Below, one piece after another: positions 35,017 through 43,132 of a stretch of DNA of 64,000 bases. A program made the position numbers and the translations under genes. The notes beneath the pieces were generated by a model. It saw only the letters and a program-made list of their open reading frames with translations. It was not told where the DNA came from and did not search any database. The stretch is taken from positions 1,675,008 through 1,739,007 of the forward strand of contig NZ_CP014480.1 of the NCBI RefSeq assembly GCF_001580365.1. The letters are read 5' to 3'. The DNA is from Kocuria turfanensis (GTDB lineage Bacteria; Actinomycetota; Actinomycetes; Actinomycetales; Micrococcaceae). Positions within the stretch are counted from its first letter, which is position 1; the number at the start of each line of letters is the position of its first letter.

Positions 35017-35817
35017 TCAGGCCTCCAGGGCGCCCCGCACGATCGAGTCCCCCGAGTGCGTCGGGTCGCCGTCGATCGGCTCGTTCGAGACGTCCACGAT
35101 GGGGAACTCCCCCACGTCCAGGTTCGCGGGCAGCACGAACACGGCCTCGTCCCCGGCCATCACGCCCAGGCTCACCATCCGCTGGGCGTCGGGCGCGAGC
35201 AGCCAGACCTCCTTGAAGCCGTCCACGTCGGCCGGGTCGGTGCGCACCACCAGCTGGCGGGTCCCGTCCGGCAGCTCGTCCACCTCCGCCGAGCCGCGGG
35301 CGGTGTAGCCGGCCAGGGGCTCGAGCTCGGCGGTGGCCAGCACCGTGGGGTCCGGCTCCAGACCCAGTCGCTGCGCGCCCCAGACGGAGAGGCCGCCCAC
35401 GAGCAGCGCCGCCGCGGCCGCGGCGGCGGCGAGCGGATAGGGCACCCCGCGCCGGCGGCGGTCCGCGAGGTCCACGACGGTCGCCCCGCCGCGGCCCCCG
35501 TCGCCGTCGGCGGTCGCGGTGTGCCCGCTGCCCGCGGCGTCGACCCCGTCGTGCTCCCGGCCGCCGTCTCCGGAGCCCGCGAGCGGATCCGCCGCGACGG
35601 CGTCGGAGAGGCCCAGCTCGGCGTGGATGGCGGCCCAGACCTCCGGTCCCGGCGCCGCGGGGGCGGGCGGGTCGGCGCGGGCGACCCGCACCACGTGCCC
35701 GAGGGCCTCGAGCTCCGTGGCGCACTCCGGGCACGCGGCGAGGTGCTCGTGGGCCTGGAGGTCTCCGGACTCACCCAGAGCCAGGAGCACCAGCGACTCC
35801 TCACTCAGGTGTGCCAT
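35017..35817 (-). CDS. membrane anti-sigma factor, RskA-like
   Basis: 266 residues. A zinc-binding anti-sigma motif, HEHLAACPEC (His...Cys-x-x-Cys), lies near residue 25. A disordered acidic linker, one membrane helix (PLAAAAAAAALLVGGLSVWG, about residue 130) and an extracellular RskA-type domain (VWLLAPDAQRMVSLGVMAGD...) follow. It should hold the adjacent ECF sigma factor at the membrane until a signal, often redox or cell-envelope stress, triggers release. Its ATG overlaps the sigma gene by 17 bp, ensuring 1:1 synthesis. Confidence 0.9.
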   Translation of the reverse strand: MAHLSEESLVLLALGESGDLQAHEHLAACPECATELEALGHVVRVARADPPAPAAPGPEVWAAIHAELGLSDAVAADPLAGSGDGGREHDGVDAAGSGHTATADGDGGRGGATVVDLADRRRRGVPYPLAAAAAAAALLVGGLSVWGAQRLGLEPDPTVLATAELEPLAGYTARGSAEVDELPDGTRQLVVRTDPADVDGFKEVWLLAPDAQRMVSLGVMAGDEAVFVLPANLDVGEFPIVDVSNEPIDGDPTHSGDSIVRGALEA

Positions 35818-36364
35818 GACCGTCTCCCAATCGTGTCCGCAGGTTCATGAGGCCGCGCCTCAGATGACTCTTGACCGTGCCGAGCGGCAGGTCCAGGTGC
35901 TGTGCGATCTGCTGGTGCGTGAGCTCCTCGTAGAACGCCAGCGCCATGATCGTCGACCGGGGCGGGCCCAGGCGCTCGACCTCCGCCCGCACCACGAGCC
36001 GGTCCACGAGCAGGTCCGACTCCTCGTGCCGCGGCTCCCGGTCCGACCGGACGGCGTCCGCCTCCCGGCGCTCCGCCTCCCGGCCGGCGGTCCGGGCGGC
36101 GTCGGCGATGCAGTTGCGCGCGATCCCGATCAGCCACGCGGGGACCGAGGAGTGCTCGGGACGGTAGCCGGAGCGATACTTCCACGCCCGGACGAAGACC
36201 TCCTGAACCACGTCGTCCGCCGCCGTGTCGTCCCGCAGGACCCGGACGGCGAGGCCCCGGATGACTCCCGCGCAGTGCCGGTAGGCCGCGCTGAGCGCCT
36301 GCTCGTCCCCCGCGGCGAACGCGGCGTCGAGCTCGGGTCCCCATTCCGGGGGCGGCGGCGGCAT
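35801..36364 (-). CDS. ECF RNA polymerase sigma factor, SigK/SigL-like
   Basis: 187 residues. Region 2 contains DDVVQEVFVRAWKYRSGYRP; region 4 contains LTHQQIAQHLDLPLGTVKSHLRR. The length is typical of an ECF factor. The ATG at 36364 follows GAGGAG at a spacing of ten; an upstream ATG would add an unlikely Ser/Thr-rich stretch. A TAGGCT -10 box at 36441-36446 (minus strand) suggests housekeeping transcription. It partners the overlapping RskA-like gene. The sortase and DUF4397 genes just upstream are probable targets by location. Confidence 0.9.
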   Translation of the reverse strand: MPPPPPEWGPELDAAFAAGDEQALSAAYRHCAGVIRGLAVRVLRDDTAADDVVQEVFVRAWKYRSGYRPEHSSVPAWLIGIARNCIADAARTAGREAERREADAVRSDREPRHEESDLLVDRLVVRAEVERLGPPRSTIMALAFYEELTHQQIAQHLDLPLGTVKSHLRRGLMNLRTRLGDGHGTPE

Positions 36365-36440
36365 CGTCGAAGAGCTCCTCGTGGGCCGGAGGTCGTGGTG
36401 ACGGGCGAGCGGGAGGGACCCGGGCGCGTGCGTCCTGCCC

Positions 36441-36446
36441 AGCCTA
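36441..36446 (-). promoter_or_regulatory. promoter of the sigma/anti-sigma operon
   Basis: TAGGCT -10 box on the minus strand, about 77 bases upstream of the sigma factor ATG. Confidence 0.4.
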
Positions 36447-36491
36447 GTGGACACCGGCCATCCGGTCATGGACATCGCCTCCTCCCACCCC

Positions 36492-37328
36492 TCAGGGCAC
36501 CGGGACCGCTCTCAGCACCACGTTGTCCTCGTAGTCCCCGATGTCCTCGAGCCACTCCCCGCCGCAGGTCACGAGGTGGAGCACGGGCTCGCCGGTGCGG
36601 CGGAACAGGTCCGCGTCCGCGAGCGACTCCTTGTGGATGTGCCGGACGGACTCGGTGCGGTAGCGCTGGACGCTGCCGTCGGCGCGCTCCACCCTGATCT
36701 CGGCCCCGACCGGCACGTCCTTCAGCCGCGCCATCGGCGTGACCTCGGTGAGGGTGTCGACGTGCCCGGCGACGACCGCGGCGCCCTCGTCCGAGCCGGG
36801 GGCCGGCCCGTGCCGGTACCAGCCCAGCTCCACGTGGTTGTCCGGGATGGTCATGGCGCCGTTGTCCTCGATCCCCACCGGGACCACGGGCATGTCGATC
36901 GGCGACCCGTCCACCACCACCCGCACGGGGGCGGGGACGTCCGGACCGGGCGCCTGGGTGGCGGGGGCGACGGGGACCCGGTCGGGCGCCGCGCCCGCCG
37001 GCGCCGGGTCCTGCGCCCGAGCCGCCGCTGCGTCCTGCGCCGCACCGTCCGCGGTGCCGTCCGCGGCGTCCTCCGCCGGGTCGGCGGCGGGCACCGGCAC
37101 GGGCGCCGGGCTCGTCCAGGGACCCGCCGCCAGGGGCGCCGACGGCGGGGGCCCGCCCTCCGCGGGGAGGGCCGTGACGGCGGCCGCGACCAGCAGCGAC
37201 ACGGAGGCGAGGGCCCCGGCGCCCGCCGCCGCCAGGCGACGACGACGGGCGCCGGGAGTGGCGGGCCCGGGCGCGCGGTGGGCCGCAGCCTGCCGCGCGC
37301 CCGGGCCGTGGCTGCCGGGGCGGTTCAC
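36492..37328 (-). CDS. class F sortase
   Basis: 278 residues: an N-terminal membrane helix (LAAAGAGALASVSLLVAAAV), a proline/alanine-rich linker of about 90 residues, then the sortase beta-barrel. Catalytic residues are visible: His in AVVAGHVDTLTE, Cys in LHLVTCGGEW, and the C-terminal Arg in DNVVLRAVPVP. It is a transpeptidase or cell-wall-anchoring enzyme acting outside the membrane. The GTG start overlaps the DUF4397 stop by one base, so the two are coupled. No LPXTG protein is nearby; the DUF4397 protein's C-terminal helix is the obvious partner candidate. Confidence 0.88.
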   Translation of the reverse strand: MNRPGSHGPGARQAAAHRAPGPATPGARRRRLAAAGAGALASVSLLVAAAVTALPAEGGPPPSAPLAAGPWTSPAPVPVPAADPAEDAADGTADGAAQDAAAARAQDPAPAGAAPDRVPVAPATQAPGPDVPAPVRVVVDGSPIDMPVVPVGIEDNGAMTIPDNHVELGWYRHGPAPGSDEGAAVVAGHVDTLTEVTPMARLKDVPVGAEIRVERADGSVQRYRTESVRHIHKESLADADLFRRTGEPVLHLVTCGGEWLEDIGDYEDNVVLRAVPVP

Positions 37329-38146
37329 TACCGGCGGTTCCCCGCGAGCACCCGGCGGGCGCCGTAGGCCGCGCCGATCAGCCCCAGCGCACCGGCGGCC
37401 GCGAGGCCGGCGGTGAGCATGGTGCCCTGCTCCTGCGCCGCCAGGCCGGACTGGCCGCCCGGCACGGCCCCGGGCGCCTGCTCCATGCCCTCGAGGGTCT
37501 GGACGGCGAGGGCCAGGTTCCCGGCCTCGAGGGAGCCCCACGCGTACACGATGTTGTGGGTGCCCTCGGCCAGCTCGAGGTCGGCCGGGCCGATGACCGG
37601 CTCGGTGGTGCCGGCGGCGGCCACGGACGCGGAGACCGTGCCCGCGTCGACCGTCAGGGACTCCTCGTTCGGGTTCTCCAGGCCGCTGATGACCGGCTGG
37701 CCACCGGCCAGCACGTCCACGGCCGGGGCCGCGGCCACGTGCCGGACCGTCAGCTGGGACTTGCCGGCCTCGATCTCGGACATGTCGTTGGTGAACAGGG
37801 CGGCCGTGGGGTTGCCCTCCGCGTCCAGGTGGGCCGCGGCCGTGTAGCTCATCCCGGTCTGCAGGTCCGCGGTGACGGGACCGATGATCGGCGCCGAGGC
37901 GTCCGCGGCGTCCGGGGCGGTGATCGCCAGGTCGTAGCTGCCGGCGGGCAGCTCCAGCGGGCCGGCCAGGGTGCCCGGCTCGAAGTCGTCCAGGGTCAGC
38001 TCGCCGTTGACGTACACGTCCACGACGGTGTCCGGGACCCCGTGCAGCACGGAGAGCTCCGCGTGCTCGGCGGCGAACGCCGGGGTCATGGTGAGGGCGC
38101 CGGCACCGAGGCCGAGGACTGCGGCGGCGGAAAGGGTCTTGCGCAT
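37328..38146 (-). CDS. DUF4397-domain secreted surface protein
   Basis: 272 residues. Signal peptide (MRKTLSAAAVLGLGAGALTMT... cut after AFA), two DUF4397 domains (HAELSVLHGVPDTVVDVYVNG and SQLTVRHVAAAPAVDVLAGG), then a C-terminal helix (LTAGLAAAGALGLIGAAYGA) and a basic tail. No LPXTG is visible. The gene overlaps the class F sortase gene. The pair with a RskA/ECF module is a recurring actinobacterial arrangement. AAGGAG lies eight bases before the ATG. Function is probably in the cell wall; no ligand is known. Confidence 0.9.
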   Translation of the reverse strand: MRKTLSAAAVLGLGAGALTMTPAFAAEHAELSVLHGVPDTVVDVYVNGELTLDDFEPGTLAGPLELPAGSYDLAITAPDAADASAPIIGPVTADLQTGMSYTAAAHLDAEGNPTAALFTNDMSEIEAGKSQLTVRHVAAAPAVDVLAGGQPVISGLENPNEESLTVDAGTVSASVAAAGTTEPVIGPADLELAEGTHNIVYAWGSLEAGNLALAVQTLEGMEQAPGAVPGGQSGLAAQEQGTMLTAGLAAAGALGLIGAAYGARRVLAGNRR

Positions 38147-38203
38147 GGTGTGTGCTCCTTGAACGGGCTCCCTGGCGGAAGCGGGATCGACCTTGCACCC
38201 GTA

Positions 38204-38231
38204 CTACCGGCGGGAACCCTCTGGCGGATGC
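38204..38231 (-). promoter_or_regulatory. possible ECF (SigK-like) promoter for the DUF4397–sortase genes
   Basis: On the minus strand GCATCC (38226-38231) and CGGTAG (38204-38209) are 16 bp apart, resembling the CCATCC/CGAAT pattern reported for SigK. The leader would be about 50 nt. The match is imperfect. Confidence 0.25.
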
Positions 38232-38351
38232 AGCAGGTCACATTTTTTCCGAGAGATTCTTCTCCGCCCCCCGCCGCCCCAGAATGGGAGGGCGTCACCG
38301 CGGCCCGCCCGGGGGCGCTCCCCGTCCGCCCGCCGAGCAGCAGGAGCCACC

Positions 38352-39098
38352 GTGGACGACCAGCGTTTCACCGCCCGCACCGCCGTCGTCACCGGGGCGG
38401 GCTCCGGGATCGGGCGCGCCACCGCGCTCCGGCTCGCCCGGGAGGGGGCCACGGTCGTGGTGGTGGACTCCTCGGCGCGCCGGCTGGAGGACCTGGTGGC
38501 GGACGACCCCCTCCTGCCGCTGTTCCCCGTGGTGGCCGACCTCACCGAGGAGGGCGCGGTGGGCCGGGTGCTCGCGGCCGCGGAGGGCCGGCTGGACGTG
38601 CTCGTCAACAACGCCGGGATCATGGACCGGTTCGAGTCCGTCGCCGAGGTCGACGACGAGACCTGGGACCGGGTCTTCGCCGTCAACGTCGTCGCGGTGA
38701 TGCGGCTGACCCGGGCCGCGATCCCGCTGCTGCGGGCCTCCGGCCGCGGGGCGATCGTCAACGTGGCCTCCGAGGCCTCCCTGCGCGGCTCCGCCGCCGG
38801 CGCCGCCTACACGGCCTCGAAGCACGCGGTGGTGGGGCTGACCCGCAACACCGCCCTCATGCACGCGGCCGACGGCATCCGCACCAACGCCGTGGCTCCC
38901 GGCGCGACCGCGACCGGCATCGAGGCGCCCATGGACTCGGAGCTGTTCCCCGGGCGGATGGGGGCGTTCCTGCAGAACGTGCCCTACACCGCTACGGCCG
39001 AGCAGGTGGCCGCCGTCATCGTCTTCCTCGCCAGCGACGACGCGTCCAACGTCAACGGTGTCGTCCTGCCCTCCGACGGCGGCTGGTCGGCGGTCTGA
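38352..39098 (+). CDS. short-chain dehydrogenase/reductase
   Basis: 248 residues. NAD(P) motif VVTGAGSGIGRATAL, the NNAG motif VNNAGIMDRF, the serine in VNVASEASLRGS and the YTASKHAVVGL catalytic pair make a standard SDR. The C-terminal end (FLASDDASNVNGVVLPSDGGWSAV) is typical of classical members. The start is GTG at 38352 with CAGGAG five bases upstream. It stands alone between divergent and convergent neighbours. Substrate is unknown. Confidence 0.9.
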   Translation: MDDQRFTARTAVVTGAGSGIGRATALRLAREGATVVVVDSSARRLEDLVADDPLLPLFPVVADLTEEGAVGRVLAAAEGRLDVLVNNAGIMDRFESVAEVDDETWDRVFAVNVVAVMRLTRAAIPLLRASGRGAIVNVASEASLRGSAAGAAYTASKHAVVGLTRNTALMHAADGIRTNAVAPGATATGIEAPMDSELFPGRMGAFLQNVPYTATAEQVAAVIVFLASDDASNVNGVVLPSDGGWSAV

Positions 39099-39170
39099 GC
39101 CGCGCCCCGCCGCGGCGCCCGCCGGGGGCCGTCCGCGGGAACGGCCGGGCGGGCCCGCGCGGCACGGGGC

Positions 39171-39401
39171 TCAGATCTCCTCGAGCGTCGACCCCTCGAC
39201 CGGCTCCTCGAGCGCGACCTCGCGGTCCTGCTCCTCGAGGTCGGCGGGATTCGCCTCGAGGGAGGACGCCTCCGAGCGGTCGGGCCTGTGCGCCGACGCC
39301 TCGACGTCCTGGTCGTCCATCTCGGGCGGCTCGGCGTCGATCGACTGCTCGAGCCGGTCGGCCTCGTTGTACTCGCTGCTCGAACCGGGTGCGTCGCTCA
39401 T
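39171..39401 (-). CDS. small acidic protein, unknown
   Basis: 76 residues, very rich in Glu/Asp and almost without hydrophobic stretches (MSDAPGSSSEYNEADRLEQS...). It looks intrinsically disordered. The excellent ribosome binding site GCAGGAGGAAG before the ATG, plus good codon use, argue that it is real. The family is not recognised. It is divergent from the Rv2629-like gene and convergent with the SDR gene. A stress-related role is only a guess from its neighbour. Confidence 0.65.
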   Translation of the reverse strand: MSDAPGSSSEYNEADRLEQSIDAEPPEMDDQDVEASAHRPDRSEASSLEANPADLEEQDREVALEEPVEGSTLEEI

Positions 39402-39561
39402 GGCTTCCTCCTGCGTCGTGGGACCGATGGAGCCACCGGTCGGGCGACCGGTCGCGTGCGTCCGACCCTACTCGGCCCGGCCGCTGTTCCCAGCCCCTTG
39501 GGCGTCCGATAACGTGGTCTGCACCACAGGAAGCACCGCCCAACAGCAGGAGTTGTCCATC

Positions 39562-40692
39562 ATGACGAGTCGATTCCACCGCTACGCCGAACTGTTCAAG
39601 AGCACAGGTCCCTGGTGCACCGTGTACACGGACATCAGCACGGGCACGGTCGACTCGCTGCACGCGATCGACGTCCTGCCGGAGAACATCTGCCGGGAGC
39701 TGGAGCAGCAGGGGGCGTCCAAGGCCGATCTCGCCGCGGTGGAGGCCGCCGTGCGCCCGGCGGAGGGCGTGCCGGACCCGGTGTGCCGCTATCTGCTGGT
39801 GCGCGACGGCGCCGTGGAGATCGACGAGGTCCTCCCCGGCCCCCTGGCCGGGCGCGGCGTGCTCGAGGTGGGCGAGGTGCCCGACCTCACTCCCCTGTTC
39901 CGGCACCGTCCGGACGACTTCCCCTACGTGGTGGCCGAGGTGGGGCGGGACGGCGGCGAGATCTGCCTGGAGTACGCCAGCCGGGCCCGCGCCCTGGACG
40001 AGCAGCAGATCGAGGGCGAGACCGAGCACCTGAAGAAGTTCCCCGGCGGCGGCTGGTCGCAGGGTCGCTGGCAGCGGCACACCGAGGACGTGTGGCGGCG
40101 CAACACGGAGCAGGTCGCCGAGCAGATCGACAAGGTCGTGGCCGAGAGCGGGGCGCAGCTCGTCGTCCTGGCCGGGGACCTGCGGGCCCGGGGCCTCGTC
40201 GAGGATCAGCTGTCGAAGGCCACCCGGGCCCTGGTGAGCGTTGTGGACGCGAACACCCGGGCCGAGGGCAGCCAGTCCGCCGCCTTCGCCCACCAGGTCG
40301 AGGGGCGCGTCGCGGAGGTCATCGCCCACCGGCAGCACGAGCTGCTCGAGCGGCTGGCCGAGCAGCAGGGCCGCCCGGACCCCACCGCGGTGTCCGGGAT
40401 CGAACCGGTGGTCTCGGCGCTCCAGCAGGCGCAGGCCGAGACGCTGCTGATCGACGACACCCACCTGGACGCGGAGCAGGAGCTGCTCGCGCTGGACGCC
40501 GAGCCGTGGGTCGCCGTGACGGAGTCGGAGGCCGTGGGCGCCCGCGTGCTCGGCCGGGTCCCCGCCGACGCCGCGCTGGTCCGCGCCGCGGTGCTGACCG
40601 ACGGCCGCCCGGTCTTCGTGCCGCCCGGCGCCCTGCCGGACAGCACGGACGTGGCGGCCCTGCTGCGCTGGCGCGCCGCCCCGGCCGGCTGA
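39562..40692 (+). CDS. Rv2629/Balon-like ribosome-associated factor (baeRF2 family)
   Basis: 376 residues. The protein follows the pattern of Mycobacterium Rv2629 and related Vms1/eRF1-like proteins: an N-terminal domain (FKSTGPWCTVYTDISTGTVDS), a central domain (GGGWSQGRWQRHTEDVWRRN), and a C-terminal domain ending in LLIDDTHLDAEQELLAL-type segments. Family members, including the hibernation factor Balon, bind the ribosomal A site during stress. The WSQGRWQRHTEDVWRRNTE stretch corresponds to the loop that replaces GGQ. GCAGGAG precedes the ATG at 39562. A hibernation role is inferred by family only. Confidence 0.78.
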   Translation: MTSRFHRYAELFKSTGPWCTVYTDISTGTVDSLHAIDVLPENICRELEQQGASKADLAAVEAAVRPAEGVPDPVCRYLLVRDGAVEIDEVLPGPLAGRGVLEVGEVPDLTPLFRHRPDDFPYVVAEVGRDGGEICLEYASRARALDEQQIEGETEHLKKFPGGGWSQGRWQRHTEDVWRRNTEQVAEQIDKVVAESGAQLVVLAGDLRARGLVEDQLSKATRALVSVVDANTRAEGSQSAAFAHQVEGRVAEVIAHRQHELLERLAEQQGRPDPTAVSGIEPVVSALQQAQAETLLIDDTHLDAEQELLALDAEPWVAVTESEAVGARVLGRVPADAALVRAAVLTDGRPVFVPPGALPDSTDVAALLRWRAAPAG

Positions 40693-40694
40693 CC

Positions 40695-40750
40695 GGCCCG
40701 CACGGCAACGGCTCCCCCGCCGAAGCGGGGGAGCCGTTGCCGTGCGGGCC
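40695..40750. terminator. perfect 26-bp-stem terminator between convergent genes
   Basis: Arms 40695-40720 and 40725-40750 are exact reverse complements around the tetraloop cgaa. It lies between the Rv2629-like gene and DUF4383 and probably stops both. Confidence 0.85.
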
Positions 40751-40804
40751 TGCCGGGTGCGCCTGCTCCGCGCACCGTGCTGCGCTGCCGGTGCGGCGGA
40801 GCGG

Positions 40805-41290
40805 TCAGTAGGCCGGGCCGGTGGTGTTGCGCGTGGCGCTGCGGTCGTGGGTGTCGCGGCGCAGGAAGGACAGGCCCACCATGGTCACGCCCAGCACCAG
40901 GTGCAGCCAGTCGTCGGCGGTGTTCAGGGGCACGAAGTTCGCCTGCGACTCCGGGCCCACGAGCAGGCCGTAGATCCACAGGACCAGGTAGACCAGACCG
41001 CCCCACAGCAGGTAGTTGCGGGCCCCGGAGGCGGAGCGGGCCAGGGCGAGGCCGGCCACACCGTAGAGCAGGTGGACGATGTTGTGCAGCCAGGAGACCT
41101 GGAAGATGCCCAGGAGCATCGCCTCGGACTGGTGGCCGGCGACCATGAGCTGGTCGTAGTTCGTGGTGAGTCCGGGGATGAAGCCTGCCACGCCCACGAG
41201 CAGGAAGACCGCTCCGTACAGCAGGGCGGCGATCTGGACGGGCGAGCGGCGGCTGGTGCGGTGCTCCGGCCGGGCGGCGGGGGTGGTCAT
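40805..41290 (-). CDS. DUF4383 membrane protein
   Basis: 161 residues with four hydrophobic segments. The family phrase YGAVFLLVGVAGFIPG is followed by GIFQVSWLHNIVHLLYGVAGL and NFVPLNTADDWLHLVLGVTM, characteristic of DUF4383. The N-terminus is a short basic tail. GGAAGCGAGG lies upstream of the ATG. The promoter has a rare canonical -35 (TTGACG, rc of 41402-41407) 16 bp from TACGCT (rc of 41380-41385). Function is unknown; such proteins are often induced by stress. Confidence 0.9.
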   Translation of the reverse strand: MTTPAARPEHRTSRRSPVQIAALLYGAVFLLVGVAGFIPGLTTNYDQLMVAGHQSEAMLLGIFQVSWLHNIVHLLYGVAGLALARSASGARNYLLWGGLVYLVLWIYGLLVGPESQANFVPLNTADDWLHLVLGVTMVGLSFLRRDTHDRSATRNTTGPAY

Positions 41291-41379
41291 GGTGGTGCCT
41301 CGCTTCCTTGGTGTCTGCGGTGATCCGGGTACGGATCCCGGAGGGGCGGACGTTCATGGAAAGCATGCTTGGTACCACC

Positions 41380-41407
41380 AGCGTACTGCGCTGCCGCGCG
41401 ACGTCAA
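41380..41407 (-). promoter_or_regulatory. promoter of the DUF4383 gene
   Basis: TTGACG and TACGCT on the minus strand with a 16-bp spacer. This is one of the few clear -35 boxes in the window. Confidence 0.5.
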
Positions 41408-41437
41408 ATGCCGCGGGACAACGCAGTCACGAACGGG

Positions 41438-42856
41438 TCAGGACACCAGGTCGCGGGCGGGGGTGTCCGCGGCGGACGGCTTGCCGGCGTAGGCGCCGCG
41501 GTACCGCGCGGCCGGGTGGGTGTCGAGCACCTTGGTCTGCCCGGCGCCGTAGACGTTCTCGCGCAGCGTGGTGCCCTCGTAGGCGGTGCGGTAGCGGCCG
41601 CGCTTCTGCAGCTCCGGCACGACCCACTCCACGAAGTCCTCGAACGAGCCCGGGGAGACGTGGTAGGCGAGGTTGATGCCGTCCAGGCCGCCCTCGTCGA
41701 TCCACCGCTCCAGCTCGTCGGCCACCGTCTGCGGGGACCCGACGATCGGTACGCCCATCCCGCCCATCGAGATGTGCTTGGCGACCTCCTTGACGGTCCA
41801 CTTCTTCTTCGGGTCCGCGGTGGTGAACGGGGTGAGGAAGGACTGGATGGAGTCGGTCTTGATGTACTCCAGCACGTCGTTCTCGTCGTAGCGGCCCAGG
41901 TCCACCCCGGACCAGCCGCCCACGAGACCCAGGGCGCCGTCGGCGTCGGCGTACTGCTCGTAGTCGCGGCGCTTCTGCTCGGCCTTCGCGTCGGTCTCGT
42001 CGACGATCACGTGCAGCATGGCGAAGATCTTGAGGTCGTCCCGCCCCCGGCCCTGGGCCTCGGCCTCGTCGCGCAGCTTGTCGGTGACCACGCGGGTGAG
42101 GTCCGGGCGGATGCCGCCCACGAACACCGCCTCCGCGTGCCGCCCGGCGAACGCGCGGCCGCGCGAGGAGGCACCGGCCTGGAAGATCAGCGGGGTGCGC
42201 TGCGGGGACGGCTCGGTCAGCCCGATGCCCGGCACGTCGAAGTACTTGCCGTGGTGCTGGATGGGGTGCACGAGGGACGGGTCGGCGAAGATCCCGTTCT
42301 TGCGGTCGCGCTTGACCGCGCCGTCCTCCCAGGACCCCTCCCACAGCTTGTAGCAGACCTCCATGAACTCCTCGGCGATCTCGTACCGCTCGTCGTGGGA
42401 GATCTGCTCCGTCAGCCCGTGGTTCTCGGCCGCGGACTTCAGGTAGGACGTCACCACGTTGAAGCCGATCCGGCCCTTGGTCAGGTGGTCGAGGGTCGCG
42501 AACTTCCGCGCCAGCGGGTACGGCTGCTCGTAGGTGATCGCGCTGGTCACCCCGAAGCCGAGGTGCTTCGTCACGGCCGCCATCGCGGAGATCTGCATGA
42601 ACGGGTCGTTGACCGGGATCTGGGTGGCGTCCTTGATCACCGGCGCCGCGGAGTTCTGGTAGACGTCGTAGTAGCCGACCACGTCGGCGAGGAACATCGC
42701 GTCGAACAGGCCCTTCTCCAGGACCTGGGCGACGTCCGTCCAGTACTCGAGGGTGTTGTACTCGTCGGCGCGGGAGCGCGGGTGCTTCCACAGGCCCGGG
42801 GCCTGGTGCCCCACGCAGGTCATGTCGAAGGCGTTCAGGGCGATGCGCTTGCTCAC
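41438..42856 (-). CDS. flavin-dependent monooxygenase of the NtaA/SnaA/DszA (LLM) family
   Basis: 472 residues. LLM-fold oxygenase using reduced FMN. Characteristic segments: ALNAFDMTCVGHQAPGLWKHP, EKGLFDAMFLADVVGYYD, LTKGRIGFNVVTSYLKSAAEN and QAGASSRGRAFAGRHAEAVF. Relatives attack sulfonates, sulfones, thiols or polyaminoacids to release sulfur or nitrogen. Here the gene lies behind a SAM-IV riboswitch, near a sulfonate-type transporter, so desulfonation or organosulfur use is the best guess. Start GTG with GGAGG five bases upstream. A reduced-flavin supplier (flavin reductase) is not visible in the window. Confidence 0.88.
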   Translation of the reverse strand: MSKRIALNAFDMTCVGHQAPGLWKHPRSRADEYNTLEYWTDVAQVLEKGLFDAMFLADVVGYYDVYQNSAAPVIKDATQIPVNDPFMQISAMAAVTKHLGFGVTSAITYEQPYPLARKFATLDHLTKGRIGFNVVTSYLKSAAENHGLTEQISHDERYEIAEEFMEVCYKLWEGSWEDGAVKRDRKNGIFADPSLVHPIQHHGKYFDVPGIGLTEPSPQRTPLIFQAGASSRGRAFAGRHAEAVFVGGIRPDLTRVVTDKLRDEAEAQGRGRDDLKIFAMLHVIVDETDAKAEQKRRDYEQYADADGALGLVGGWSGVDLGRYDENDVLEYIKTDSIQSFLTPFTTADPKKKWTVKEVAKHISMGGMGVPIVGSPQTVADELERWIDEGGLDGINLAYHVSPGSFEDFVEWVVPELQKRGRYRTAYEGTTLRENVYGAGQTKVLDTHPAARYRGAYAGKPSAADTPARDLVS

Positions 42857-42959
42857 AGGGACCTCCAGGGTCGATCACCGACCCGCGCCCGTGCGTCGTG
42901 AAGACCTGCTCGCGGGTCCGACGCACTCGTGGGCGCCGTACTTGCCACGGCGCGTGTGC

Positions 42960-43058
42960 ACCGCGGCCCGATGTTCATCTGGGGCACCCCGCTACGGGAG
43001 AGGGTTGCCGCCCGACCAGCCAGAGCTTCGCGTCGGGACTCGTCATCGTCGTCGCGGA
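42960..43058 (-). promoter_or_regulatory. SAM-IV riboswitch
   Basis: On the minus strand the leader contains GGCAACCCTC, GTAGCGGGGTGCCCC and a trailing AGATGA, with a P2 stem formed by CCCGAC and GTCGGG and a P1 (CGATG with CATCG) closing 42969 and 43049. These are the hallmarks of SAM-IV, found mostly in actinobacteria. It lies about 105 nt before the monooxygenase start. A GGGTCG...CGACCC hairpin (42868-42884) sits right beside its ribosome binding site. Confidence 0.8.
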
Positions 43059-43132
43059 CCAGCTTAGCGGCTCCCCCCGCACGCGGGGCAACCCCTCGTG
43101 CTCCCGGTGCGCGGCAGGATCGTGGGAGGAGC

